Assembly: GCF_007998985.1 (NCBI RefSeq)
Contig: NZ_CP041659.1
Coordinates: 806,001-870,000 of the forward strand
Source of the DNA: Sphingomonas xanthus
Lineage (GTDB): Bacteria > Pseudomonadota > Alphaproteobacteria > Sphingomonadales > Sphingomonadaceae
Direction of reading: 5' to 3'
Length of the DNA: 64,000 nucleotides
Shown here: positions 11,822 to 19,992 of the stretch, in pieces
Layout: every line of letters begins with the position of its first letter
How positions within the stretch are numbered: the stretch's first letter is position 1
Position numbers and translations under genes: made by a program
The notes under the pieces: generated by a model
What the model was told of the DNA's origin: nothing
Database searches by the model: none
Seen by the model: only the letters and a program-made list of their open reading frames with translations

Positions 11822-12703
11822 TCAGGCCCGCTTGCGCGCTGGCGCCTTCTTGGCCGTTGACCGGCGCCCCGTAGGCTTCGACGAGCCCTTCTTCACCCCT
11901 GCCTTGGGCTTGTCACCGTCACCGATGCTCTTCTTGAGCGCCGCCATCAGGTCGATGACGTTCGAGCCCTTTGACGCGGTGTCGGCCTCGTCGTCCTGGA
12001 TGACCCGCTTGCCCTTCTTTTTCTGCTTCTCGGCGATCAGCTTCCTGAGCGCTTCGATATAGCGGTTCTCAAACTCGGCGGCGTCGAAGTCGCTGGCTTT
12101 CTTCTCGATAAGGGCCTCGGCCAGTTCGAGCAGGTCGGTATCGGGTTTCGCATCGCCGATTTCACGGAAGTAGCCCGAAGCCCGGTGCACTTCGTCGGCG
12201 TAGCGCAGGGTTTCGAGCACCATCCCGCGACCGCAAGGCTTCAGGCTGACGACATATTCCTGTCCGCGCATCGCCAACTGGCCGATGCCGACCTTCTTGG
12301 TCCGCTTGAGCGCTTCACGGAGCACGATGAACGCCTCTTCGGCCAGGTCGTCCGCGGGCGCCACATAATAGGGTTTGTCGTAATAGATGGGATCGATGTC
12401 GGCGAGGTCGACGAACTGGGTCAGCTCCAAGGTCTTGCGGCTCTCCAGCTTGACCTTTTCAATCTCCTCCGGGTCGAGCAACACATATTCGCCCTTCGAC
12501 ACCTCATAGCCCTTGAGAATCTCGTCGCGGTCGACCGGGCCGATTCCGGGAACCACCTTCTCGTAGCGGACGCGCTGACCCGACGGTTCATGGACCTGGT
12601 GAAAGGCAATCGACTTGCCGGCCCGGGTTGCCGGGTAGATTTCGACCGGGATCGCCACCAGCGCCAGCCTGATCTGCCCTCGCCATGAAGGACGCGCAGC
12701 CAT
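11822..12703 (-). CDS. ku: Ku protein, non-homologous end joining
   Basis: A 293-residue bacterial Ku that forms a homodimer ring on broken DNA ends and recruits LigD. MAARPSWRGQIRLALVAIPV is the typical start, and the ATG at 12703 has GGAGAG four bases before it; a longer frame from 12739 is rejected. RRASGYF is replaced by VHRASGYFREIGD, followed by AEALIEKKASDFD near the end of the core. The C-terminal tail is basic (SSKPTGRRSTAKKAPARKRA), as in other bacterial Ku proteins. ku is the first gene of the ku-ligD operon, transcribed away from the small membrane protein gene at 12821. Confidence 0.97.
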   Translation of the reverse strand: MAARPSWRGQIRLALVAIPVEIYPATRAGKSIAFHQVHEPSGQRVRYEKVVPGIGPVDRDEILKGYEVSKGEYVLLDPEEIEKVKLESRKTLELTQFVDLADIDPIYYDKPYYVAPADDLAEEAFIVLREALKRTKKVGIGQLAMRGQEYVVSLKPCGRGMVLETLRYADEVHRASGYFREIGDAKPDTDLLELAEALIEKKASDFDAAEFENRYIEALRKLIAEKQKKKGKRVIQDDEADTASKGSNVIDLMAALKKSIGDGDKPKAGVKKGSSKPTGRRSTAKKAPARKRA

Positions 12704-12820
12704 AATTCTCTCCGCCTGATCGGTTCGCAGGCGATTCAATAATCGGCGGGCAGAGTCGTTCCCGCGCTCGCTTGGTGTTCGTTCGGAGCTGGGCTAGCAA
12801 TCCGATGGGGAGGATCATCG

Positions 12821-13147
12821 ATGGCCAATGCCGCAATCATGGCCGCAGTCGCAGCTGCGGCGCACCAGGAAGAACGCAAGAAGCATGTGCTGGAGCCGCT
12901 AAAGAAGGCGGGCGCGACTGGCGCTTCGCGCGCGATTGCCTTGACGCTCAAGGAAAAGCAGCAGGTCTACCTCGACCAGGCGCTGGCCGATGGGGCGGTC
13001 AAGCGGACACCGGAGGGGCGCTACTACCTCGATGAGCGGGCGATCCGCGAAAAGGCGCAGGGTCAGGGGTTTCTCGTCCTACTGATCTTGCTGGTTGCGG
13101 CCTCGCTGGTGGCCTCGGCCGTCGCATTGGTTAGTTCTGCCAGTTGA
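12821..13147 (+). CDS. Small single-pass membrane protein, unknown
   Basis: A 108-residue protein not recognised. It starts with an alanine-rich helix (MANAAIMAAVAAAAHQEERK), continues with a basic, charged central part that looks like a small helical or winged domain (KEKQQVYLDQALADGAVKRT), and ends with one strong membrane helix (about 84-106, LVLLILLVAASLVASAVALV). GGGGAGGA before the ATG is a good ribosome binding site. It is divergent from ku with about 117 bases between the two starts, so it may share a control region with ku, but nothing else links it to repair. Confidence 0.7.
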   Translation: MANAAIMAAVAAAAHQEERKKHVLEPLKKAGATGASRAIALTLKEKQQVYLDQALADGAVKRTPEGRYYLDERAIREKAQGQGFLVLLILLVAASLVASAVALVSSAS

Positions 13148-13190
13148 CGAGCCGCTGGACCCGGTGGCAAAGGCCGCGAGCCGGAGATGG

Positions 13191-13264
13191 GCGGGTGTAG
13201 CTCAATGGTAGAGCAGAAGCCTTCCAAGCTTACGACGAGGGTTCGATTCCCTTCACCCGCTCCA
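13191..13264 (+). tRNA. tRNA-Gly (anticodon UCC)
   Basis: The acceptor stem GCGGGTG/CACCCGC is perfect, the D arm is GCTC...GAGC, the anticodon loop is CTTCCAA, the T arm is GAGGGTTCGATTCCCTT, and CCA is encoded (74 bases). Confidence 0.97.
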
Positions 13265-13284
13265 GCCGAACCATGTCCTGCCGA

Positions 13285-13368
13285 CGGCCTGTCGCGGCCC
13301 CGGCCCACTCGAGGCAAGCTTTAGCGGCGCGGCCTGAAGCAGACGCGGCGCAATGCCTCGACAGGCCG
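13285..13368. repeat. Ten-base inverted repeat between the two tRNA genes
   Basis: CGGCCTGTCG (13285-13294) and CGACAGGCCG (13359-13368) are exact reverse complements separated by 64 bases. If tRNA-Gly and tRNA-Tyr are on one transcript, this would pair across most of the spacer. It may also be chance in a GC-rich stretch. Nothing else was recognised in 13265-13415. Confidence 0.5.
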
Positions 13369-13415
13369 GTTGACAGACCGCCGCTGGACCGCCATTTGGC
13401 CCGCCTGCCTCGCCT

Positions 13416-13501
13416 GGACAGGTGGCCGAGTGGTTAAAGGCAGCAGACTGTAAATCTGCCCGCGCAAGCGTACGCTGGTTCGAATCCAGCCCTGTCCACC
13501 A
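13416..13501 (+). tRNA. tRNA-Tyr (anticodon GUA)
   Basis: An 86-base class II tRNA with acceptor GGACAGG/CCTGTCC, anticodon stem GCAGA/TCTGC around loop CTGTAAA, a long variable arm, T arm GCTGGTTCGAATCCAGC and encoded CCA. Confidence 0.97.
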
Positions 13502-13626
13502 CGGCTTCGGCAAGTCGCTGCGATCGGTGCGCAACCCCCTACAGGTTAAACTTTCGCCCATTCGGACCTTTTGCTCCGAGCCAAATCTCCTTGACGTGGC
13601 GTTTACCCATCGGATTTGAGGATTGG

Positions 13627-13650
13627 CCCGCTTTGCTCTAGAAAAGCGGG
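13627..13650. promoter_or_regulatory. Hairpin or operator-like inverted repeat before the LuxR-type gene
   Basis: CCCGCTTT (13627-13634) and AAAGCGGG (13643-13650) pair perfectly around GCTCTAGA. No U-run follows on either strand, so it is not a normal terminator. It lies 40 bases before the start of the membrane-anchored regulator and could be an operator or an mRNA leader hairpin. A TTGACG (13591-13596) with a weak ATTTGA 17 bases on may be the promoter. Confidence 0.4.
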
Positions 13651-13689
13651 GTAATGCGTGATCGCATCGTTCCATGCTCGGAAGGAATT

Positions 13690-14274
13690 ATGCAGACAAT
13701 GACCGTACCCCGGGCAGAAAAGCGAGAAATGGTGGCCGACCCGGATACGTCCGTCGCGCGTCTTAGCCAGGGACAGATCGACTGTCTTCTGCTGGTCGAC
13801 CAGCATCATAGCAGCAAGGAAATCGCGCTTCGTCTGGGGATCAGCCCCCATACCGTCGACCAGCGTATTCGCGGCGCTCTGGAGAAGCTTGGCGTCGATC
13901 GCCGTGGCGAGGCGGCGCGGCTGGTCGTTGCCGCGCTTTCCGCATCGGACGGACCATATCAACGGTTGATACATCAACCGCCGCACATCGACCCGCAGGA
14001 GCTCGGCCGACATCAAGGCGGCACGATCGGCAAACAGATTCGGCACGCTGATCGTGCAGGGGAGGCCAACCCTCCCGGTGTCATAACCGAGCAGAGATCG
14101 GCTGGACTTGGCTCTCCCCTGCAACTGCCGTTCGCAACGAGGAGCCAGCCTAGCAATGAAATGAGCATGGGACTCCGGCTGGTCTGGATCCTGCTCATTG
14201 CGATTGGAGCGACCTTCTCGGCAGGCATGTATCTCGCAGGGCTTGAAAGCCTTTCGCGCCTGCTGACCGAGTAA
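13690..14274 (+). CDS. LuxR-type helix-turn-helix regulator with C-terminal membrane anchor
   Basis: A 194-residue protein. Residues about 25-75 form a LuxR/GerE DNA-binding domain (SSKEIALRLGISPHTVDQRI, then RGALEKLGVDRRGEAARLV). There is no receiver or autoinducer domain. A poorly conserved, polar linker of about 80 residues follows, then one membrane helix (about 165-183, LRLVWILLIAIGATFSAGMY). The ATG at 13690 was chosen over 13654 because GGAAGGA precedes it. Proteins of this shape are common in sphingomonads; the N-in topology would hold the DNA-binding domain at the membrane. Targets are unknown. Confidence 0.8.
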   Translation: MQTMTVPRAEKREMVADPDTSVARLSQGQIDCLLLVDQHHSSKEIALRLGISPHTVDQRIRGALEKLGVDRRGEAARLVVAALSASDGPYQRLIHQPPHIDPQELGRHQGGTIGKQIRHADRAGEANPPGVITEQRSAGLGSPLQLPFATRSQPSNEMSMGLRLVWILLIAIGATFSAGMYLAGLESLSRLLTE

Positions 14275-14338
14275 GCCCACCGATATTGCTTGTCATGGCC
14301 CGGCGCGGGTCTTCCGCGCATCACGGGAGCATTTTGCC

Positions 14339-14683
14339 ATGCGTAAACAGATGATCGAATCCGCCGCTTTCGAAGTCGCCACCCAGGTCCGCGCCGTCGA
14401 GGACGCGATCGAGACCGCGCTGGCAGAAATCGCCGAACTCCAGGGCCGCATGATTCGCGCCCGCGCCGTTGCCGGCGTGTCGACGGCGCTTGGCCATGAA
14501 GCGCTTGAACAGTTGGCGCTGGCAACCACCGGGCTGGTGACCGCTCGCGGCGGTGTCGCTCATTGTCATGGCGTCCTCAAGGACAGCAAGCAGTTTGTCC
14601 CGGGCCTGCGCACCACCAGCTTCGGCGAGGGCGACGAATGCCCTCCGGCTGCCGCGACGACCCCGCTCCGCGTGGTCGCCTGA
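14339..14683 (+). CDS. Small helical protein, unknown
   Basis: A 114-residue protein not recognised. It is largely helical (EVATQVRAVEDAIETALAEI, then HEALEQLALATTGLVTARGG) with a disordered end rich in proline and alanine. No signal peptide or membrane helix was seen. GGGAG lies nine bases before the ATG. It follows the membrane-anchored regulator by 64 bases on the same strand and may be co-transcribed with it. Confidence 0.7.
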   Translation: MRKQMIESAAFEVATQVRAVEDAIETALAEIAELQGRMIRARAVAGVSTALGHEALEQLALATTGLVTARGGVAHCHGVLKDSKQFVPGLRTTSFGEGDECPPAAATTPLRVVA

Positions 14684-14730
14684 CGGACTTGAAGGGCCGG
14701 GCTGTTCAAGGATAGTCCGGCCGCTTCGTC

Positions 14731-15165
14731 ATGCTTAGTCCCCTAGCCTATTGGGCCGTGCTGCTGGCCGTTTCCGCCTACGCCTTCCTGCGCGGCAAGG
14801 TCGACGAGCGCGGGGCCGCCGCGGTGTGCCTCGCCGCGACGGTCGCCACGCGGCTGGTCCATTCGCCGCTCAGCACGCGCTTTTCCAGCGTCGAGATCGG
14901 CGTCCTCATTGTCGACTTGCTGGCTTTCGCCGGCTTTACGGCCATCGCGCTTCGTTCGCGTCGCTTCTGGCCGCTGTGGATCGCTGGCCTCCAGCTCACG
15001 ACCACCATGGCCCATCTGATGAAGGCGATTGAGATCGACCTTTATCCGCAGGCCTATGCTGCCGCCGCGCGGGTGTGGGTCTATCCCATCTTTCTGATCA
15101 TCGTCGTCGGCACGTGGCGAAGCGACCAGCGTCGCAAGAATGCGCCCACGGTCGCGCTAGCCTAG
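14731..15165 (+). CDS. Small integral membrane protein, unknown
   Basis: A 144-residue protein with about four or five membrane helices (PLAYWAVLLAVSAYAFL; IGVLIVDLLAFAGFTAIAL; WPLWIAGLQLTTTMAHLM; VYPIFLIIVVGTW) and a short basic tail (WRSDQRRKNA). The family is seen in sphingomonads but has no function known to me. The ribosome binding site is weak. The stop lies about 30 bases before phoR, so the two may share a transcript, though nothing links it to phosphate. Confidence 0.72.
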   Translation: MLSPLAYWAVLLAVSAYAFLRGKVDERGAAAVCLAATVATRLVHSPLSTRFSSVEIGVLIVDLLAFAGFTAIALRSRRFWPLWIAGLQLTTTMAHLMKAIEIDLYPQAYAAAARVWVYPIFLIIVVGTWRSDQRRKNAPTVALA

Positions 15166-15196
15166 GCTTTCCGCCAATCGCCGCTAAGGTGCGGCC

Positions 15197-16201
15197 ATGA
15201 CGGTTACCGCGGAACAGGCCCGCCTTTTCATCAATGCTCTCGACGAACCGGCGCTGATCATCCGCAACGGGCGGACCTTGGCCGCGAGCAACGCGGCCAA
15301 GGCGCTGCTTGGTGGGGGCATCGAGGGAAGCGACGTGCGGATCGCCATCCGCCACCCCGAAGCCCTTTCGATAATCCTGGCAGGTCGCCACAGGCAGCTC
15401 GAACTGGTCGGAATCGGCGGTGCTGCCCGGCCCTGGCAGCTGTCGGTGAAGCCGTTTGGCAACGGCCTGGTCCTGGTCCGCCTGTCGGACCGCAGCGCAG
15501 CCCGGGCGGCCGAACGGATGCGCACCGATTTCGTCGCCAATGCCAGCCATGAACTGCGCACCCCCTTGGCGACGATCATCGGCTATGCCGAAACCTTGGC
15601 TGACGAGGCGCCGGCAGACGACGCGATGCGCCGCAAGTTCGGGGCGACCATCGAGACCGAGGCGCGGCGAATGCTCCGAATCGTCGAAGACCTGATGAGC
15701 CTGTCCCGGATCGAGGCCGACCGCTACCGCTTGCCGGACGAGCGGGTCCACCTTGGGAAAATCGCCCGGATCGCGGCGGACAATGCCGAATCGCTGGCCG
15801 AACGGCGCGGCTCTAGGGTGGAAGTCGAAATCCTCGATGACATTCCCGAGGTAAGCGGTGATTTCAGCCAACTGCTTCAGATGGTCGACAATCTAATCGC
15901 CAATGCGCTGCGCTACGGCTGTCCCAAGCCCGGCGCGCCGGTGACGGTCCGGGTCGGTTCCACGGACGGCCGGATCAAGCTTCAGGTCATAGACCGGGGG
16001 GACGGAGTCGATCCCCGTCACCTGCCCCGGCTGACTGAACGCTTCTACCGGGTCGACCCGGCTCGAAGCCGGGAGTCGGGCGGCACCGGTCTTGGGCTGG
16101 CGATCGTCAAGCATATCGTCGAGCGTCACCGCGGATCGCTCGACATCATATCGGCGCCGGGCAAGGGGACGACCGTCACCGTCACGCTGCACGTTCACTG
16201 A
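15197..16201 (+). CDS. phoR: Phosphate regulon sensor histidine kinase PhoR
   Basis: A 334-residue histidine kinase that phosphorylates PhoB when phosphate is scarce. Residues 1-95 look like a small PAS-type sensor; the dimerisation and phosphoacceptor box is FVANASHELRTPLATIIGYA with H118; the ATPase domain has N-box NLIANALRYG and G-boxes DRGDGVDP and GGTGLGLAIVKHI. No membrane helix is visible before the PAS region, whereas many PhoR proteins have one or two. It could be a soluble form that reads PstSCAB-PhoU through protein contacts. The Pho box lies after it, so phoR is transcribed upstream of the phosphate-controlled promoter. Confidence 0.92.
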   Translation: MTVTAEQARLFINALDEPALIIRNGRTLAASNAAKALLGGGIEGSDVRIAIRHPEALSIILAGRHRQLELVGIGGAARPWQLSVKPFGNGLVLVRLSDRSAARAAERMRTDFVANASHELRTPLATIIGYAETLADEAPADDAMRRKFGATIETEARRMLRIVEDLMSLSRIEADRYRLPDERVHLGKIARIAADNAESLAERRGSRVEVEILDDIPEVSGDFSQLLQMVDNLIANALRYGCPKPGAPVTVRVGSTDGRIKLQVIDRGDGVDPRHLPRLTERFYRVDPARSRESGGTGLGLAIVKHIVERHRGSLDIISAPGKGTTVTVTLHVH

Positions 16202-16215
16202 GCCGGCCGGCGGCG

Positions 16216-16244
16216 CTGTCATGAAACTGTAATGTAGTTGTCAC
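16216..16244 (+). promoter_or_regulatory. Pho box (three direct repeats), PhoB binding site for pstS
   Basis: Three seven-base direct repeats with four-base spacers are present: CTGTCAT (16216-16222), CTGTAAT (16227-16233) and TTGTCAC (16238-16244). This is the classic 11-base-period PhoB site, CTGTCAT-N4. It lies 70 bases before the pstS start and 15 bases after the phoR stop. Confidence 0.88.
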
Positions 16245-16314
16245 AGGGACATCGCGGACTGGCACCTAAGGGGGCGACGGCGGTCAGACAAACGCCGCAC
16301 AACGGGAGTTCGAA

Positions 16315-17349
16315 ATGAAAAAATTGCTGATCACGCTGCCGATGGCAGCGATGCTCGCGGCATGCGGCGGAAGCGGTTCGGGCGGTGCAGCTGCCGACCA
16401 GCTGAAGGTTGTCGGGTCTTCGACCGTCTATCCGTTCACCACCGCAGTCGCCGAGGAATTCCAGCGCGCCAACCCGGGTACCAGCGTCATCGTCGAATCG
16501 ACCGGTACCGGTGCGGGCATCAAGCTGTTCTGCAGCGGCATTGGCGCCCAGTTTCCCGACATGGTCAATGCGTCGCGCGAGCTGAAGGCCAGCGAATATG
16601 AAGATTGCGCCAATGCCGGGGTGAAGAATGTCATCGAACTGCCCGTGGGCATCGATGGCCTGACCCTGATCCAGGCAAAGGGACAGCCGCCGCTGAACCT
16701 GACCGTCGAGCAGATCTACAAGGGCCTTGCCGCCAACCCTTATGGCAAGACCCAGACCGCCCAGACCTGGGCCGATGTCGACCCGTCGCTTCCGGCGGTG
16801 AAGATTCGCGTACTTGGCCCGCCGCCGACCTCTGGAACGCGTGACAGCCTTGCCGAGCTGATCCTTGAAAAGGGCTGCGACAGCGACCCGGCGATGAAGG
16901 CGCTGAAGGAAAAGGACAAGGACGCTCACAAGGCGACCTGCACCAAGATCCGCGAGGACGGTGCCTATGTCGAAGCGGGCGAAAACGACAATCTGCTGGT
17001 GCAGAAGGTATCGGCCGACCCGGGCGCGATCGGCGTCCTGGGCTATAGCTTCCTTGAAGAAAACCTCGACCGTGTCGCGCCGGTATCGATTGGCGGCGTG
17101 ACCCCGACCGAAGCAACCATCAGCAACCTCAGCTACCCCGGGAGCCGCAAGCTGTACGTCTATGTGAAGGGCGAGCATATGGCGGCCAAACCGGCCATCA
17201 AGCGCTTCATCGAGGCCTATTCCAAGGCCACGGGCAAGGGCGGCATGCTCGCCAAGCGCGGGCTGGTGCCGCTTGGCGACGCCGACAGCGCGGCCGCCAC
17301 CGCGCAGGCGGGCGCGCTTGCGCCGGTCGATCCGGCCAGCCTGAAGTAA
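16315..17349 (+). CDS. pstS: Phosphate ABC transporter substrate-binding lipoprotein PstS
   Basis: A 344-residue periplasmic phosphate-binding protein. The start MKKLLITLPMAAMLAACGG has a lipobox LAAC, so C17 should be lipidated. Phosphate-binding segments are VGSSTVYPFT near the start and GTGAGIKLFC, then PPTSGTRDSLAEL. It is the first gene under the Pho box and is followed by pstC after 18 bases. A C-terminal alanine-rich stretch replaces the usual short end. Confidence 0.96.
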   Translation: MKKLLITLPMAAMLAACGGSGSGGAAADQLKVVGSSTVYPFTTAVAEEFQRANPGTSVIVESTGTGAGIKLFCSGIGAQFPDMVNASRELKASEYEDCANAGVKNVIELPVGIDGLTLIQAKGQPPLNLTVEQIYKGLAANPYGKTQTAQTWADVDPSLPAVKIRVLGPPPTSGTRDSLAELILEKGCDSDPAMKALKEKDKDAHKATCTKIREDGAYVEAGENDNLLVQKVSADPGAIGVLGYSFLEENLDRVAPVSIGGVTPTEATISNLSYPGSRKLYVYVKGEHMAAKPAIKRFIEAYSKATGKGGMLAKRGLVPLGDADSAAATAQAGALAPVDPASLK

Positions 17350-17367
17350 GCAGCGGGCGCGAGCGCC

Positions 17368-18750
17368 ATGACCCTGAGCATCGCGCTCTTCGCCGTATTG
17401 GCGATTGCCGTCGCCGCCAGCTTCCTGGCCCGAAACCGGGCCCGGGGGCTGCGCGGCGGCGGCGTCCGCCTCAATAGCCTGCCAAACTACCACGCGGCGT
17501 TCGTCGGCTTATGGGCCGCGATTCCGGCGCTTTTGTTCCTGGCGGTCTGGGCACCGGTCCAGACCGGCCTCATCGAACAGACGGCACTAGCTTCGCCGGC
17601 GGGCCAGCAGCTTCCCGATTTTGACCTCCAGCGCGACTCGATCCTGTCCGAAGCCCGCGAGATTGCGACGGGTGAGCGCAGTGTCGGCTTCAATCCCGAA
17701 GCCAGCGAACTGGCGCCGATCTTCGCCGCCGCCGCGGGCCGCTACGCGCTCGCGGGCAGTGCGGTCGCGATCCTGATCGCGCTTGGCGGCGCCTTTTTCG
17801 CGATGCGCCGCGTCAATGTCGATTTCCGCGCCCGCAGCGGAGTCGAAAAACTGGTGATGGCGCTGCTGGTCGGAGCATCGCTGATCGCGATCCTCACCAC
17901 CTTGGGCATCGTGCTTTCGCTGCTGTTCGAAAGCCTTCGCTTCTTCAATCTCGTCAGCCCGGTCGAATTCCTGTTTGGATCAACCTGGAGCCCGCAAACT
18001 GCCATTCGCGCCGACCAGGCCGGATCGTCGGGTGCATTCGGGTCGATCCCCTTGTTCTGGGGCACGATCTTCATCGGCGCGATCATCGCGATGGTGGTCG
18101 CCATCCCGCTTGGCCTAATGAGCGCGATCTTCCTCACCCAATATGCGCCGCGCCGCGCCCGGACCTGGCTGAAGCCGATCCTGGAAATCCTCGCCGGCAT
18201 CCCTACCGTGGTCTATGGCTATTTCGCCGCACTCACCGTCGCTCCGGCGGTTCGCGACCTCGGTATCAGCATCGGGATCAGCTCGGCGTCGAGCGAAAGC
18301 GCGCTTGCGGCGGGTCTGGTGATGGGCATCATGATCATCCCCTTCGTCAGCTCGATGGCCGACGACAGCATCGCCGCCGTCCCCCAAGCGATGCGCGACG
18401 GAAGCCTGGCGCTCGGCGCCACCAAGTCGGAAACAATCAAGAAGGTCGTCCTTCCCGCTGCCCTGCCCGGCGTGGTCGGCGGAGTCTTGCTGGCGGTCAG
18501 CCGGGCGATCGGCGAAACGATGATCGTGGTGATGGCTGCCGGCCTTGCCGCCAATCTCACCGCCAATCCGTTCGAAAGCGTGACGACGGTCACGACTCAG
18601 ATCGTCCAACTGCTAACCGGCGACCAGGAATTCGACAGCGCCAAGACGCTGGCGGCCTTCGCGCTGGGCCTTGCGCTGTTCATTATTACCTTGATCCTCA
18701 ACCTCATCGCGCTGCGCGTTGTCCGCAAGTATCGGGAAGCTTATGAATAG
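17368..18750 (+). CDS. pstC: Phosphate ABC transporter permease PstC
   Basis: A 460-residue inner-membrane permease. A long N-terminal region with its own membrane helix and a periplasmic loop precedes the usual six-helix permease core, as in many alphaproteobacterial PstC proteins. The ABC-contact loop is seen at DGSLALGATKSETIKKVVLP, followed by GVVGGVLLAVSRAIGETMIV. Its stop TAG is inside the start region of pstA (eight-base overlap), so the two permeases are translated together. Confidence 0.95.
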   Translation: MTLSIALFAVLAIAVAASFLARNRARGLRGGGVRLNSLPNYHAAFVGLWAAIPALLFLAVWAPVQTGLIEQTALASPAGQQLPDFDLQRDSILSEAREIATGERSVGFNPEASELAPIFAAAAGRYALAGSAVAILIALGGAFFAMRRVNVDFRARSGVEKLVMALLVGASLIAILTTLGIVLSLLFESLRFFNLVSPVEFLFGSTWSPQTAIRADQAGSSGAFGSIPLFWGTIFIGAIIAMVVAIPLGLMSAIFLTQYAPRRARTWLKPILEILAGIPTVVYGYFAALTVAPAVRDLGISIGISSASSESALAAGLVMGIMIIPFVSSMADDSIAAVPQAMRDGSLALGATKSETIKKVVLPAALPGVVGGVLLAVSRAIGETMIVVMAAGLAANLTANPFESVTTVTTQIVQLLTGDQEFDSAKTLAAFALGLALFIITLILNLIALRVVRKYREAYE

Positions 18751-19987
18751 CCTGTCCTCCGCGTCCCGATGGACCGACGGGTCGATGCGCAAGCGCGTCG
18801 CCAAGCGTTACGCGGCCGAGCGGCGCTTCCGCCTGTTTGGGCTGGCGGCGATCGCCCTTTCCGTAGCCTTCCTCGCGTTCCTGCTCGTCAACATGACATG
18901 GAAGGGGGCCAGCGGCTTTACCCGCGCCGAGGTCAAGATCGCGCTCGATTTCCCGCGCTCCGACCTGATCGTCGATCCGGCGGCGCTACGCGGCGGCGAT
19001 GCCGAACGCACCCTTGCCGATGCGGGGCTCGAAAATGTCCTCGATCAGGCCGCGGTTGCCCAGTTCGGTGAGGGCGGAGCGGATTTGTTCGGCGGCGCCA
19101 GCGCGCGCGAACTGGCGTCGCAGCTGATTGCCGAGCCCGACCTCCTGACGCGCCGCGCGGAACTGTGGCTGCCGCTGTCGTCGAAGGGAGACGTCGCCGC
19201 CAAGACGGACGGAGATCCTGCGCTTGAGCAATTACTTGCCAAGGCCGAGGTCCGCCGGAGCTTCAACAGCAGCTTCCTGACCAGTTCGGACGCCACCGAT
19301 GCATCGGTCGTAGGCGTATGGGGGGCGCTGAAGGGCAGCTTCCTGACCATCCTGGTGACGATGGCGCTGGCATTCCCGATCGGCGTTCTTGCCGCACTTT
19401 ACCTTGAGGAATTCGCGGCGCGGAACCGTTGGACCGACATGATCGAGGTCAGCATCAACAATCTTGCCGCGGTGCCGTCGATCATCTTCGGCCTGCTCGG
19501 GCTCGCCGTGTTCCTGAACTTCATGCACCTGCCGCGTTCCGCGCCGCTGGTCGGGGGCCTGACGCTCGCGCTGATGACCATGCCGGTCATTGTCATTGCC
19601 GGGCGCAACGCGATCAAATCGGTGCCGCCGTCGATCCGCGACGCGGCCCTTGGCGTCGGTGCCTCGAAGATGCAGGTTGTATTTCACCATGTCTTGCCGC
19701 TGGCCCTTCCGGGGATCCTGACCGGCACGATCATCGGCATGGCCCGCGCGCTAGGCGAAACGGCGCCCTTGCTGATGATTGGCATGCGCGCCTTCATCGC
19801 GTCGCCCCCGCAAAGCATCACCGAGCCGGCAAGCGTCCTGCCGGTGCAGATCTTCCTCTGGTCGGACGAAGTCGACCGGGGTTTCGTCGAAAAGACCAGC
19901 GCGGCGATTATCGTCCTGCTCGTTTTCATGCTGCTGATGAACGGCCTCGCCATTTATCTGCGCAACAAATTTGAACGCCGCTGGTAG
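18743..19987 (+). CDS. pstA: Phosphate ABC transporter permease PstA (with DUF3333 insert)
   Basis: A 414-residue permease. After the first membrane helix (about 32-50) there is a periplasmic region of about 150 residues (DUF3333-like, from [13 protein letters not shown] to [10 protein letters not shown]) that enterobacterial PstA lacks but alphaproteobacterial forms carry. The core then follows, with the ABC-contact loop [20 protein letters not shown] and [18 protein letters not shown] 18743, inside the pstC end, was chosen; it sits at an eight-base overlap. It is followed by pstB after five bases. Confidence 0.94.
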   Translation: MNSLSSASRWTDGSMRKRVAKRYAAERRFRLFGLAAIALSVAFLAFLLVNMTWKGASGFTRAEVKIALDFPRSDLIVDPAALRGGDAERTLADAGLENVLDQAAVAQFGEGGADLFGGASARELASQLIAEPDLLTRRAELWLPLSSKGDVAAKTDGDPALEQLLAKAEVRRSFNSSFLTSSDATDASVVGVWGALKGSFLTILVTMALAFPIGVLAALYLEEFAARNRWTDMIEVSINNLAAVPSIIFGLLGLAVFLNFMHLPRSAPLVGGLTLALMTMPVIVIAGRNAIKSVPPSIRDAALGVGASKMQVVFHHVLPLALPGILTGTIIGMARALGETAPLLMIGMRAFIASPPQSITEPASVLPVQIFLWSDEVDRGFVEKTSAAIIVLLVFMLLMNGLAIYLRNKFERRW

Positions 19988-19992
19988 GCAGG

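Noticed and set aside
13253-13675. 140-codon minus-strand frame across tRNA-Tyr and the spacer
   Set aside because: It overlaps a tRNA gene and a hairpin and is only a chance frame.
14308-14340. Stem GCGCGG/CCGCGC after the LuxR-type gene as a terminator
   Set aside because: The stem is only six pairs and no U-run follows; it overlaps the leader of the next gene.
16219-17493. 424-codon minus-strand open frame across pstS and the start of pstC
   Set aside because: It is antisense to clear pstS and pstC and has no family motif; such frames are common in GC-rich coding DNA.
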